Origin: Lacunisphaera sp.
GTDB lineage: Bacteria > Verrucomicrobiota > Verrucomicrobiia > Opitutales > Opitutaceae
Assembly: GCA_029945445.1 (NCBI GenBank)
Contig: JAQSCO010000015.1
Coordinates: forward strand, 82,066 to 146,065
Length of the DNA stretch: 64,000 bases
Reading direction: 5' to 3'
Positions 25,643 to 33,489 of this stretch are shown here, piece by piece (within the stretch, counting starts at the first letter, position 1; each line of letters opens with the position of its first letter). The position numbers were made by a program, and so were the translations under genes. The notes below the pieces were generated by a model. The model worked only from the letters and a program-made list of their open reading frames with translations. It was not told where the DNA came from and made no database searches.

Positions 25643-26671
25643 TCAGGCGTAAGGCGGGCGGGTGGCCCCGATCCGGTAGAGGAACTTCTGGATGACCGTG
25701 GGCGGCTTGGGGACGAACTCCTCCGGCAGCTGGTCGGTGTGGCCGTGGCGGATGGCGGCGCCGATGGGCGTGCCGCCGTTGTAATTGCGGATGAGCAGCG
25801 TCGCGCGGTTCAGGAACTCGCGGGGAATCTCGCGGAGGTGGCCCTCCACGGCGGCCGCGTGCAGCGGGGTGTCGCCGAAATCATTGCGGCTGATGAGCAG
25901 GTCGACCGTCAGCCGGTCGGCCGGGATCTGGCCGATGTTGCCCGACTCGGCGGCCGCGTGGATGGGCGTGTGACCGGACTTGCTCGGCATGACGAGGTTG
26001 TCGTGGGTGAGGAACTGGGGCGGGATCTGGTCGAGGTGGCCGGCGATGGCGGCGGCGTGCAGGCAGGTGTCATGGTTCGCCGTCTTGGCGAGCAGGGCCT
26101 CGGCCGTCAGCAGGGCGGCGGGGATCTGGTCGAGGTGGCCGTTGAGCGCGGCGACGTGGAGCACGGTCTCGCCGCTGATGTTCGGGGCCAGGATGGCCTC
26201 GCGGGTGATCAACTGGACCGGGAAGCGGTCGAGCGAGCCGGCCTCGGCCGCGACGTGGAGCAGGTTGTTGCCGTGGTCGGTCTTGGTCAGGACGAGCTCG
26301 GCGGTGAGCAGCGCGGCGGGCACCTGGTTAAGCGCGCCCCCGGCGGCGGCCTGATGCAGCGGGGTGTAGCCGCTGTTGGAGCGGAGCAGCAGGTTCTCCC
26401 TCGTGAGGAAGGCGGCGGGCACCTGGTCGAGGAATCCGCTGCGCGCCGCGAGATGGAGTGGGGTGTATCCCGCATCGTTCTTGCGGAGCAGGTTTTCCCC
26501 GGTCAGGAGGATGGCGGGCACCTGGTTGAGCGAGCCGTATTTGGCCGCGATATGCAGCGCTGTGTTGCCCGAGGAGTTGGGCTTGGTCAGCTGTTCGCCC
26601 GTCAGCGTCTCCCCGGGCAGTTGGGAAAGCGTGCCTTCGCGGGCGGCCGCGTGAAGATTGATTTTGTCCAT
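25643..26671 (-). CDS. Ankyrin-repeat protein with about nine 33-residue repeats
   Basis: A 342-aa protein made almost entirely of ankyrin-type repeats of 33 residues. Each has the TPLHxAA helix (for example GYTPLHLAARSG, GETVLHVAALNG). The link between repeats is an unusually uniform variant, with a block like LDQIPAALLTAE in almost every unit. No signal peptide or membrane helix is seen, so it is probably cytoplasmic. Ankyrin arrays bind proteins. The near-identity of units suggests recent tandem expansion. Expression is divergent from the receiver gene at 26803. The partner is unknown. Confidence 0.9.
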   Translation of the reverse strand: MDKINLHAAAREGTLSQLPGETLTGEQLTKPNSSGNTALHIAAKYGSLNQVPAILLTGENLLRKNDAGYTPLHLAARSGFLDQVPAAFLTRENLLLRSNSGYTPLHQAAAGGALNQVPAALLTAELVLTKTDHGNNLLHVAAEAGSLDRFPVQLITREAILAPNISGETVLHVAALNGHLDQIPAALLTAEALLAKTANHDTCLHAAAIAGHLDQIPPQFLTHDNLVMPSKSGHTPIHAAAESGNIGQIPADRLTVDLLISRNDFGDTPLHAAAVEGHLREIPREFLNRATLLIRNYNGGTPIGAAIRHGHTDQLPEEFVPKPPTVIQKFLYRIGATRPPYA

Positions 26672-26802
26672 GCCAGAACCTCAGGAAATACGCGCGAAAA
26701 CAGGCAGGCAAACTAATATACGCCCATAGGGTCGAACCGGGAGGGCCGCATGGGGTAGCTTTGGGTTTGCCAAGGCAGCGGGGGCGCGCAAAGTTTTTTT
26801 CA

Positions 26803-27234
26803 ATGACCACGCCGGTTAAAGATCTGTCGCCTGCCAAGCCCAAGCTAGGAGCGGTGCTCCTGATCGACGACGAGAAGCCGCTGCTGACGCTTTTCCAGGA
26901 AGCGCTTTCGCCGCATTTCGAGGTCGTGATCGCAACCAGCGCGAAGGAGGCCGGGTTCATCATGCACAAGAAGGCCTTCAAGGTCATCGTGTGCGACCAC
27001 CTGATGCCCGGGGGCAACGGCCTGAGTTTCCTCGTGCACGCGCGCGAGGAGTATCCGGACACGCAGCGCGTGCTGGTGACCGGCTACATGAAGCCCGAGA
27101 TGCTGCTGCGCAGCGTGAACGAGGCGGCGCTTTACCGCTATCTCCTCAAGCCCGTGTCGCTGTCCGAGCTGATCAAGACGGTGCAGGAGGCGGCCAAGCT
27201 GCACGACCAGACGGTCGCCGCGGTGAGCGCCTGA
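26803..27234 (+). CDS. Lone response-regulator receiver domain (CheY-like)
   Basis: A 143-aa protein consisting of a single receiver domain. The acidic pair is D22-D23 in LLIDDE, the phospho-acceptor is D65 in VCDHLMPG, T93 switches (LVTGY), and the conserved lysine is K116 in YLLKPV. The N-terminal extension (about 12 residues) is Lys/Pro-rich. No output domain is present, so it acts by binding a partner such as a sensor kinase or phosphatase. It is convergent with rpoN. No histidine kinase lies nearby. Confidence 0.92.
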   Translation: MTTPVKDLSPAKPKLGAVLLIDDEKPLLTLFQEALSPHFEVVIATSAKEAGFIMHKKAFKVIVCDHLMPGGNGLSFLVHAREEYPDTQRVLVTGYMKPEMLLRSVNEAALYRYLLKPVSLSELIKTVQEAAKLHDQTVAAVSA

Positions 27235-27236
27235 CA

Positions 27237-27300
27237 GGAGGGCCGGTCTTAGACCGGCCTTGCTCGCTGCAAACCGGGCCCGGCCGGGACGGGCCCGGCG
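27237..27300. repeat. REP-like doublet between convergent genes
   Basis: The first hairpin is GGCCGGTC-TTA-GACCGGCC (27241-27259). The second is CCGGGCCCG (27274-27282) paired with CGGGCCCGG (27290-27298). The start resembles the GGAGGGCC of other copies, and the second loop contains TCCC on the reverse strand. It lies between the receiver and rpoN stops and may end transcription in both directions, though no T-tract is present. Confidence 0.7.
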
Positions 27301-27306
27301 TCCGAA

Positions 27307-28764
27307 CTAATCATATCGCCGGCGCAGGTTGCTCGGCAGCAGGCCCAGCTCCTCGCGGTATTTTGCGACGGTGCGGCGGGCGATCTTGAGGCCCTTCGCC
27401 TCCAGCAGGCCGACAATTTCCTGGTCGCTCAGCGGCTTGCCCGGATCCTCGGCCGCCACGATGTCGGCGATCATCTCCTTCACGCTGGTGTTGGCGACCG
27501 CGGTGCCCGCGTCGGACTGGTAGCCGGACGTGAAGAAATACTTCATCTCGAAGACGCCGTGCGGGGTCTGGATGTATTTGTTGGCGAGCGCCCGGCTGAC
27601 CGTCGTCTCGTGCACGCCGATGATGTCGGCGATCTGGGTCATCGTGAGCGGCTTCAGCTTGGAGATGCCCTCCTCGAAGAACTCGCGCTGGTGCTTGATG
27701 ATCTCGCGCGTGATGCGCTCGATCGTGCGCTGGCGCTGCTCGATGGCGTTGATGATGAATTTGCCCGAGCGCAGCTTCTCGCGCAGGTAGTCGCTCTCCG
27801 GCTTGCTCAACCGGCCTTTCGCGATGAGGTCCTTGTAGGTATTGCTCAGGCGCAGGCGCGGGATGTAGTCGCTGTTGAGCGAGATCTTCCATTCGGCGCC
27901 ATCCTTTTCGACGCTCACGTCGGCCACGACGACGCGGTTGGCGTCGTCGGCGAAGCGGCGGCCGGGCGCCGGGTCGAGGGTGCCGATCTCCTCGATGGCC
28001 TCCTGGATGATCTCGGGCGCGAGGCCGGTCTTCCGGGCGAGGTCGGGGATGCGGCGGCGCACGAGCAGGTCGAAATGATCGCGGATGATGCGCGCGGCCA
28101 CGGATTTTTCGCGGCCCTTCAGCGTGAGCTGGATGAGCAGGCAGTCGGCGAGGCTTTCGGCGCCGATGCCGGCCGGATCGAAGGTCTTCAGCAGTTTCGC
28201 GGCCGCCTGCATGGCCTCGAGCGGCAGGTGCGACAGGAGGGCGAGGTCGGAAAGGGTGGAGGTCAGGTAGCCGCGGTCGTCAAGGCTGCCGACGAGGAAG
28301 TGCAGGGCCTCCAAGGTCGGCGCCGGGCAGTCGGCGAGCTCGGCCTGCGACATCAGGTGCTGCTGCAGCGAGGTCTCGGTGGTCAGCGAGTCGAAGAAGT
28401 GCTGCCGGCGCTCGTCCTCCTCGCCGGTGGTCTGCCGCACGCCGCCGGTGTCGGACATGTGGTCCTTCCAATCCTGGCCGATGCGCTCGAGCAGCTGCAG
28501 GTCCTTGGAAAAATCCATCTCCTCGCGCGGGTCGTCGTTGGGCACGTCCTTCTCGTCGCCGCTGGTGGCGGATTTCTCGAGGCTGACATCGTCCATCGGC
28601 ATCTCCTCGAGCGTGGGGTTGGCCTGCAGTTCCTCCTGGATGGCGGCGCGCAGGTCGAGCGCGGCGACCTGCAGGATCTTCAGCGACTGCCGCATCTGCG
28701 GCGCCAGCACGAGCTGCTGCGTCTGCCGCTGGTGGAAACCCTGATGGAGCCCTGGGCCGCTCAT
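27307..28764 (-). CDS. rpoN: RNA polymerase sigma-54 factor
   Basis: A 485-aa protein with the three regions of sigma-54. Region I is Gln/Leu-rich at the N-terminus (QTQQLVLAPQMRQSLKILQ), which binds activators. An acidic linker and the core-binding region follow. The C-terminus is the DNA-binding region with an HTH (MTQIADIIGVHETTVSRALANKY) and the diagnostic RpoN box ARRTVAKYRE at 462-471. It requires an AAA+ activator to melt promoters; no such activator is in the window. It lies 12 bp after the kinase gene on the reverse strand, so the two are likely co-transcribed. Confidence 0.95.
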   Translation of the reverse strand: MSGPGLHQGFHQRQTQQLVLAPQMRQSLKILQVAALDLRAAIQEELQANPTLEEMPMDDVSLEKSATSGDEKDVPNDDPREEMDFSKDLQLLERIGQDWKDHMSDTGGVRQTTGEEDERRQHFFDSLTTETSLQQHLMSQAELADCPAPTLEALHFLVGSLDDRGYLTSTLSDLALLSHLPLEAMQAAAKLLKTFDPAGIGAESLADCLLIQLTLKGREKSVAARIIRDHFDLLVRRRIPDLARKTGLAPEIIQEAIEEIGTLDPAPGRRFADDANRVVVADVSVEKDGAEWKISLNSDYIPRLRLSNTYKDLIAKGRLSKPESDYLREKLRSGKFIINAIEQRQRTIERITREIIKHQREFFEEGISKLKPLTMTQIADIIGVHETTVSRALANKYIQTPHGVFEMKYFFTSGYQSDAGTAVANTSVKEMIADIVAAEDPGKPLSDQEIVGLLEAKGLKIARRTVAKYREELGLLPSNLRRRYD

Positions 28765-28776
28765 ACGTGCAAGAGG

Positions 28777-29787
28777 TTACCTCTGGCTTTCGAGCGACGA
28801 GACGCGGGGTATGGGGGGGAGTGGGACGGCGGGGGTTGTGCCGGGTTTGGCGGGGGGAAAGACCTCGGCGAGGTAGACGGCCAGTTTCTCGTTCGTCGGA
28901 CCGTAGCGGTCGCTGTAAAGATACATTTCCAAGTCGGTGAGCATCTCGAAGGCCGACTGGTAGCGCTTGTCGCGGTCGCGCTGCAGGGTCTTGTGGATGA
29001 TGACCTCGAGCTTCGGGTCGATGTCGGCGCGCAAAGCGGAGAACTGCGGGACCGTCATCGTGAGGATGTTGCGGCGCGACTCGAGCCGGGTGCTGCCGCG
29101 GAAGATGTTTTTCCCGAGGAGAATCTCGGTCAGCACGATGCCCAGCGAGAACAGGTCGGCGCGCCCGTCGGTGACCGCGTAGCTGGCGCCCTCGGGGGAG
29201 AGATACTCGTCCTTGCCCGGGATCACCTTGCCTTCCTCGTTATACATCAGGTCCAGGGCCTTCGCGATGCCGAAGTCCGTGAGTTTCACGTCGCCCTCGA
29301 TGGCGAGCATGACGTTCTTCGGGTTCACGTCGCGGTGGACGATGCCGAGCAGGCGGCCTTCGCTGTCGCGTTTGGCGTGGGCGTAGCTGAGGCCGCGGCA
29401 GACGCGCGAGGCGATGAACACCGCCATGTCGATCGGCACGGGCCGGTTCAGCTCGGAGTGGCGGTCGATGAATTGCTCGAGGTTCACCCCGCGCACGAAC
29501 TCCATCGTCATGAAATACTGTCCGCCGATCTGGCCGAGGTGGTAGGTCTGGACGATGTTGGTGTGGATGAGGTCGGCCACCAGCTTGGCCTCGCCGATGA
29601 AGTTTTTTTGAAATTCGGGAATGGCCGAATACTCTTCGCGAATGAGCTTGATGGCGACAGTCTTGCGGAAATTGCCCGTGCCCTTCTGCACCGCTTCGTA
29701 AACGAGGCCCATTCCACCCTCGGCGAGCTTGTTCGTCAGCTCGTATTGGAGTTCGTTGAAGATGTGCTTGAGGGGAGTGGACGGCAC
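28777..29787 (-). CDS. Hanks-type serine/threonine protein kinase
   Basis: A 336-aa soluble kinase without a membrane helix. Motifs are in order: the Gly-rich loop [12 protein letters not shown] (21-32), the ATP lysine K47 in VAIK, E66, the catalytic loop HRDVNPKN (D153, N158), the DFG at 171-173, and an SPEG in place of the usual APE (197-200). The catalytic loop has N where most kinases have K (HRDxKPxN), and the C-terminal third (about 290-336) is Pro-rich. The start is GTG 29787. It lies directly upstream of rpoN on the same strand with a 12-bp gap, which suggests regulation of, or with, sigma-54. Substrates are unknown. Confidence 0.88.
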   Translation of the reverse strand: MPSTPLKHIFNELQYELTNKLAEGGMGLVYEAVQKGTGNFRKTVAIKLIREEYSAIPEFQKNFIGEAKLVADLIHTNIVQTYHLGQIGGQYFMTMEFVRGVNLEQFIDRHSELNRPVPIDMAVFIASRVCRGLSYAHAKRDSEGRLLGIVHRDVNPKNVMLAIEGDVKLTDFGIAKALDLMYNEEGKVIPGKDEYLSPEGASYAVTDGRADLFSLGIVLTEILLGKNIFRGSTRLESRRNILTMTVPQFSALRADIDPKLEVIIHKTLQRDRDKRYQSAFEMLTDLEMYLYSDRYGPTNEKLAVYLAEVFPPAKPGTTPAVPLPPIPRVSSLESQR

Positions 29788-29886
29788 GACGTCAGAAAAA
29801 CGCCGGTTTTAACGCGTGGCAAGAACTCATGCGCTATATTTGCACACTTCCTGCTAGGGATGGAACATTCCAGACGGATGAGCCGG

Positions 29887-29914
29887 TTGACAGCGGGGCG
29901 AAGCGGCCTAGGTT
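29887..29914 (+). promoter_or_regulatory. Candidate promoter TTGACA-N16-TAGGTT
   Basis: A consensus -35 TTGACA (29887-29892), a 16-bp spacer and TAGGTT (29909-29914). The -10 box ends 7 nt before ATG 29922, so transcription would begin at or beside the start codon. Confidence 0.65.
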
Positions 29915-29921
29915 CCGCCGC

Positions 29922-30239
29922 ATGATCACGCTCACCACCCGCGCCGCCCGCCAGGTGCAGTCCATGCACGCCGCGCAGGGCGTTGCCGAGAAACGCCTGC
30001 GGGTTTTCGTGGAAAGTGGCGGCTGCTCGGGCTTCGAATACGGCATGTCCTTCGACCTGGCCAAGGCCGACGACCAGAAATTTCTGAGCGAGGGCGTGGA
30101 GGTGCTGGTGGATCCGACCAGCCTGGCCTACCTGAACGGCACGAGCATCGATTTCGACGATGGCCTGCACGGCAAGGGCTTCGAGCTGAAGAATCCCAAC
30201 GCGCAGAGCACCTGCGGCTGCGGGAAGTCCTTCAATTAG
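29922..30239 (+). CDS. A-type iron-sulfur carrier protein (IscA/ErpA/SufA-like)
   Basis: A 105-aa protein with the HesB/IscA fold. The three cluster-ligand cysteines are C35 in GGCSGFEYG and C98 and C100 in STCGCGKSF. The family delivers or stores Fe-S clusters during assembly. A protein of this length with a CGCG tail is nearer ErpA/SufA than a scaffold such as NifU, but subfamily assignment is uncertain. The predicted promoter makes the mRNA leaderless. A VIT1-like iron/manganese transporter follows after 22 bp, so iron handling links the pair. Confidence 0.9.
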   Translation: MITLTTRAARQVQSMHAAQGVAEKRLRVFVESGGCSGFEYGMSFDLAKADDQKFLSEGVEVLVDPTSLAYLNGTSIDFDDGLHGKGFELKNPNAQSTCGCGKSFN

Positions 30240-30261
30240 CCGCCCGCCCGCCCCGCCGCCT

Positions 30262-30957
30262 GTGCCGCTAACGCCTCACACCGAAAAGCATTTCACGGCC
30301 GGCGAACTGGTGCGGGATATAGTAATCGGCATGTCCGACGGCCTGACGGTGCCGTTCGCCCTCGCCGCCGGACTCACCGGCGCGATTGCCCAGACGCATC
30401 TCATCGTCACCGCGGGTGTGGCCGAGATTGCCGCGGGCTCGATCGCCATGGGTCTCGGCGGCTATCTGGCCGCGCGGGGCGATGCGGAGCACTACGCCAG
30501 CGAACGGGTGCGGGAGCAGCAGGAAATCGTGACCAAGCCCGAGGCGGAGGCGCAGGAGGTGCGCGATATTTTCAAGACTTACGGCCTGAGTGACGAGGAA
30601 AGTGCCACGGTGGTCGAGTCGCTGCGCCGGCGACCCAAGGACTGGGTGGATTTCATGATGCGCTTCGAACTCGGGCTCGAGGCACCGGAGCCGGGGCGCG
30701 AATGGAAGAGCGCGGTGACCATCGCGTCCGCCTACATTGTCGGCGGCATCGTTCCCCTCAGCGCCTATATGCTGCTCGCGGACTCGCGCCAGGCCTTGCA
30801 GCTCTCGGTGCTTGTCACGCTCGTGGCCTTGGCCTTCTTTGGCGGGATCAAGGCGCGCTTTACCGGGGTGCCGGTGGTGCGCGGTGCGGTTCAAACCACC
30901 CTGATCGGCGGACTGGCTGCGGCCGCGGCTTTTGGGATCGCCCGCCTCATCAGCTGA
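30262..30957 (+). CDS. VIT1/CCC1-family iron or manganese transporter-like protein
   Basis: A 231-aa membrane protein of the VIT1/CCC1 family, which moves Fe2+ or Mn2+ out of the cytoplasm. The first helix contains the family signature VIGMSDGLTVPFALAAGL. The cytoplasmic metal-binding domain with acidic residues lies between helices 2 and 3 (HYASERVREQQEIV ... AEAQEVRDIF). At least four further hydrophobic stretches follow. The start is GTG 30262, because internal ATG codons would remove helix 1. It is coupled to the A-type carrier gene upstream. Confidence 0.88.
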   Translation: MPLTPHTEKHFTAGELVRDIVIGMSDGLTVPFALAAGLTGAIAQTHLIVTAGVAEIAAGSIAMGLGGYLAARGDAEHYASERVREQQEIVTKPEAEAQEVRDIFKTYGLSDEESATVVESLRRRPKDWVDFMMRFELGLEAPEPGREWKSAVTIASAYIVGGIVPLSAYMLLADSRQALQLSVLVTLVALAFFGGIKARFTGVPVVRGAVQTTLIGGLAAAAAFGIARLIS

Positions 30958-30974
30958 GACCAACCCGGTGCGGG

Positions 30975-31670
30975 TCAGGCCCGCGCCTCGTGCAGCGCGA
31001 CGATGCCGAAGGTCATCGGCGTGGCGTGCACATCACTGAAACCGGCGCGCCGGATCTCCGCGCTCATCGTCGCCCGGTCGGGGAATTGCTCGATCGAGCC
31101 ACCAAGGTATTCGTAGGCGGAGCGGTCGCCGGTCACCACCGCGGCGATGCTGGGCAGGACGAACTTTAGGTAGGCGTAGTAGAACGGCCGGAACCAGAAA
31201 TACGGCTGGGAAAACTCGAGCACGAACAACCGGCCTTTCGGGCGCAACACCCGGCGCATCTCGGACAATGCCTTGTGCCGGTCGGCCATGTTGCGCAGGC
31301 CGAAAGACACGGTGATCGCGTCGAAAGCCGCGTCCGGCAGCGGCAGGGCCATGCCGTCGCCCTGTTTGAACTCGATTTCCGCCCACCGGTCGTGCGCGCC
31401 GCGTTTTTTCACGGCCTCGTCCAGCATCGGCTGGCAGAAATCCATGCCGGTCAGCCGCACCCCGGGCGGCAGCCCATCGGCGAGGGCAAAAGCCACATCC
31501 CCGCTGCCCGTCGCTAGGTCAAGCACCGCGCCGGATTCGGCGTCATGGACGGCCCGCACCAGCCTCTGGCGCCACCAAAAGTCCACGCCGCCGCTCAGGA
31601 GGTGGTTGGCGAGGTCGTAGCGGCCCGCAATGCGGGCAAACATGGTGTTGACGGCCTTCGGATCGGGCAT
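30975..31670 (-). CDS. menG: Demethylmenaquinone/ubiquinone methyltransferase
   Basis: A 231-aa class I SAM methyltransferase of the UbiE/MenG family, catalysing the last step of menaquinone (or a C-methylation of ubiquinone) synthesis. The characteristic N-terminal FARIAGRYDLANHLLSGGVDFWWR, the SAM motif VLDLATGSGDVAF, VSFGLRNMADRHKAL and FVLEFSQP are in family order. UbiE and MenG sequences cannot be separated without other quinone genes, none of which lie here. Convergent with the VIT1-like gene. Confidence 0.93.
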   Translation of the reverse strand: MPDPKAVNTMFARIAGRYDLANHLLSGGVDFWWRQRLVRAVHDAESGAVLDLATGSGDVAFALADGLPPGVRLTGMDFCQPMLDEAVKKRGAHDRWAEIEFKQGDGMALPLPDAAFDAITVSFGLRNMADRHKALSEMRRVLRPKGRLFVLEFSQPYFWFRPFYYAYLKFVLPSIAAVVTGDRSAYEYLGGSIEQFPDRATMSAEIRRAGFSDVHATPMTFGIVALHEARA

Positions 31671-31702
31671 GGTTAAGACTTAGCCTTTGTGCGGCTTTGC
31701 GG

Positions 31703-31730
31703 TTGACGCAAGCACTGGGTAGTGAATTAT
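31703..31730 (+). promoter_or_regulatory. Candidate promoter of HU gene, TTGACG-N16-AATTAT
   Basis: TTGACG (31703-31708) and AATTAT (31725-31730) are 16 bp apart in the AT-rich gap between menG and the HU gene. The leader would be about 38 nt. Confidence 0.45.
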
Positions 31731-31775
31731 TTGTGGCTGTAACCAGTAAGGACTAAATTATAACCCACGCTCGCC

Positions 31776-32114
31776 ATGTCGACCAACCTCACCAAACGCG
31801 AAATCGTGCTGGAAATCTATGAGAAGACGGGTTTCCCGCAGAAACAAATCCAAGATACGGTGCAAATGACCCTCGACATCGTGATGGATGCCCTGGCCGC
31901 CGGCCGCAACGTCGAGTTGCGCAACTTCGGCGTCCTCGAGGTCCAGGTCCGCAAGGCCCGGGTCGGCCGCAACCCGAACAAGCCCGAGACCGAGGTCATC
32001 ATTCCCGAGCGCGCCGTCGTGAAGTTCAAGTCGGGCAAGATTCTCAAGCAGAAGATCAAGCAGCTCAGCCTCGACAAACTGCGCAACAACCCGCCGCCTC
32101 CGGCCTCGGCCTGA
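31776..32114 (+). CDS. HU/IHF-family DNA-binding protein
   Basis: A 112-aa nucleoid protein with the HU/IHF fold: an N-terminal helical dimerisation body (NLTKREIVLEIYEKTG), the beta-arm region with NVELRNFGVLEV, and the DNA-minor-groove arm GRNPNKPETEVIIPE, with proline near the arm tip. The GRNPxxxE arm resembles IHF as well as HU. A Pro/Ala tail of about 12 residues (NNPPPPASA) ends the protein. It bends and compacts DNA. hisS follows after 24 bp in the same direction. Confidence 0.9.
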   Translation: MSTNLTKREIVLEIYEKTGFPQKQIQDTVQMTLDIVMDALAAGRNVELRNFGVLEVQVRKARVGRNPNKPETEVIIPERAVVKFKSGKILKQKIKQLSLDKLRNNPPPPASA

Positions 32115-32138
32115 GCGCGCGCCCAGTCGCAGCGAGGC

Positions 32139-33452
32139 ATGGCCGGCTTCCAGTCGCTTCCGGGCTTTCGGGATTTCTACCCGGAGGACTTTTCCCGCCG
32201 TCAGCATATTTTCCGCGTCTGGCGGCAGACCGCCAGCGCCTTTAGCTTCCAGGAATACGACGCACCCGTCCTGGAACCGCTCGAACTCTACAAGACCAAG
32301 TCAGGCGACGAGATCGAGGCCCAGCTCTTCAGCTTCACCGACAAAGGCGGCCGGGAGGTCTCCCTCCGCCCCGAGATGACCCCGACAGTGTGCCGCATGG
32401 TCGGCGCCAAGGCCGGCGCGCTCAAGCGGCCGATCAAGTGGTTCAGCATCGCCGAGTTTTACCGCTACGAACGCGCCCAGAAGGGTCGGCTGCGGGCCTT
32501 CAGCCAGTTCAACGCCGACATTTTTGGCGAACCGGGCCCGGAGGCCGAGATCGAGCTCATCGCGTTGCTCATCCAGTGCCTCGCCGGCTTCGGCCTCACG
32601 AAGGACGATTTCACGATCCGGCTCAGTGACCGCGACCTGTGGTTTTTCTATCTGGAGGCGCTGGGCTTTAACGACGCCCAGTCGCGCGCGCTGCTCACGG
32701 CGATTGACCGTTACGAGAAGGCTGGCGACGACGCCTTCAAGGTCTACACCGAGGCGCACGGCGCACTCGATGCCGGCCTGAAGGAGAAAGTGCTGGCCTT
32801 TCTGAAAATCAAAAGCCTCGGCGAACTCGAAGCCGCGTTGGCGCCGTTCAAGTCGGAGAAACTCGCCGCCCGGCTGGCCGACTGGCGCAAAGTGCTGGCG
32901 GGCGTCTCCGCCATGGGCCTCGGCGATTTCATTGCCGTCGACCTCAGCGTCGTGCGGGGACTGGCCTACTACACGGGCTTTGTGTTCGAGGCCTTTGACC
33001 GGAAGGGCGATCTCCGCGCGCTGGCCGGCGGCGGGCGCTACAACGACCTCGTCAAGAAACTCGGCGGTCCCGACCTGCCGGCGGTCGGCTTCGCCATCGG
33101 CGACGTCACGACCGGCCTGCTGATCGAGCAGCGCGGGCTGGCGCCCGCCCAGGCCAACGCACCGGAAGTCTATGTCGTCATCGGCGGCGCACCCGAGCGC
33201 GCGGCGGCCTTCGCCGACATCCAGGCGCTGCGGGCCGCGGGCGTGCGCGTCGAGTATCCCTTCAAGGAGCTGGCCTTCGGCAAGCAGTTCAAGGCGGCGT
33301 CCGAGTCCGGCGCGAAACTGGCGCTCATCTATGGCGGCGACGAACTCGCCAAGGGCGTGGTGAAGATCCGCGACCTCGCCGACCGCTCGGAGCGCGAGGT
33401 GCCGCGCAACCACATCGTCGCGAGCGTGCGGACCGAGCTGGCGGGTGGTTGA
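32139..33452 (+). CDS. hisS: Histidyl-tRNA synthetase
   Basis: A 437-aa class II synthetase. Motif 1 is in the N-terminal region, and motif 2 is FYRYERAQKGRLRAFSQFNADIFG. The histidine-binding GLAYYTGFVFE and motif 3 AGGGRYNDLVKKLG then appear in order, followed by a C-terminal anticodon-binding domain. The length matches the usual 420-450. The ATG directly follows the HU gene in the same direction, so co-transcription is likely. No other tRNA synthetase is adjacent. Confidence 0.96.
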   Translation: MAGFQSLPGFRDFYPEDFSRRQHIFRVWRQTASAFSFQEYDAPVLEPLELYKTKSGDEIEAQLFSFTDKGGREVSLRPEMTPTVCRMVGAKAGALKRPIKWFSIAEFYRYERAQKGRLRAFSQFNADIFGEPGPEAEIELIALLIQCLAGFGLTKDDFTIRLSDRDLWFFYLEALGFNDAQSRALLTAIDRYEKAGDDAFKVYTEAHGALDAGLKEKVLAFLKIKSLGELEAALAPFKSEKLAARLADWRKVLAGVSAMGLGDFIAVDLSVVRGLAYYTGFVFEAFDRKGDLRALAGGGRYNDLVKKLGGPDLPAVGFAIGDVTTGLLIEQRGLAPAQANAPEVYVVIGGAPERAAAFADIQALRAAGVRVEYPFKELAFGKQFKAASESGAKLALIYGGDELAKGVVKIRDLADRSEREVPRNHIVASVRTELAGG

Positions 33453-33463
33453 GCACTGTTCCG

Positions 33464-33489
33464 GTCATCCTGAGCGGAGCGAAGGATCC
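33464..33489. repeat. Half-unit of a CATTCTGAGCGAAGCGAAGAATC-type repeat
   Basis: A 26-bp unit GTCATCCTGAGCGGAGCG followed by AAGGATCC. It ends immediately at the start codon of the alpha/beta hydrolase, so the whole leader is repeat. Related units form the arms at 47890-47915 and 47982-48007. Confidence 0.7.

Noticed and set aside
25643-26671. CRISPR-like 99-bp periodicity
   Set aside because: It follows the 33-residue ankyrin repeats in frame.
26720-26745. tRNA-like GGTCGAACC-type word
   Set aside because: No acceptor stem or anticodon arm could be built around it.
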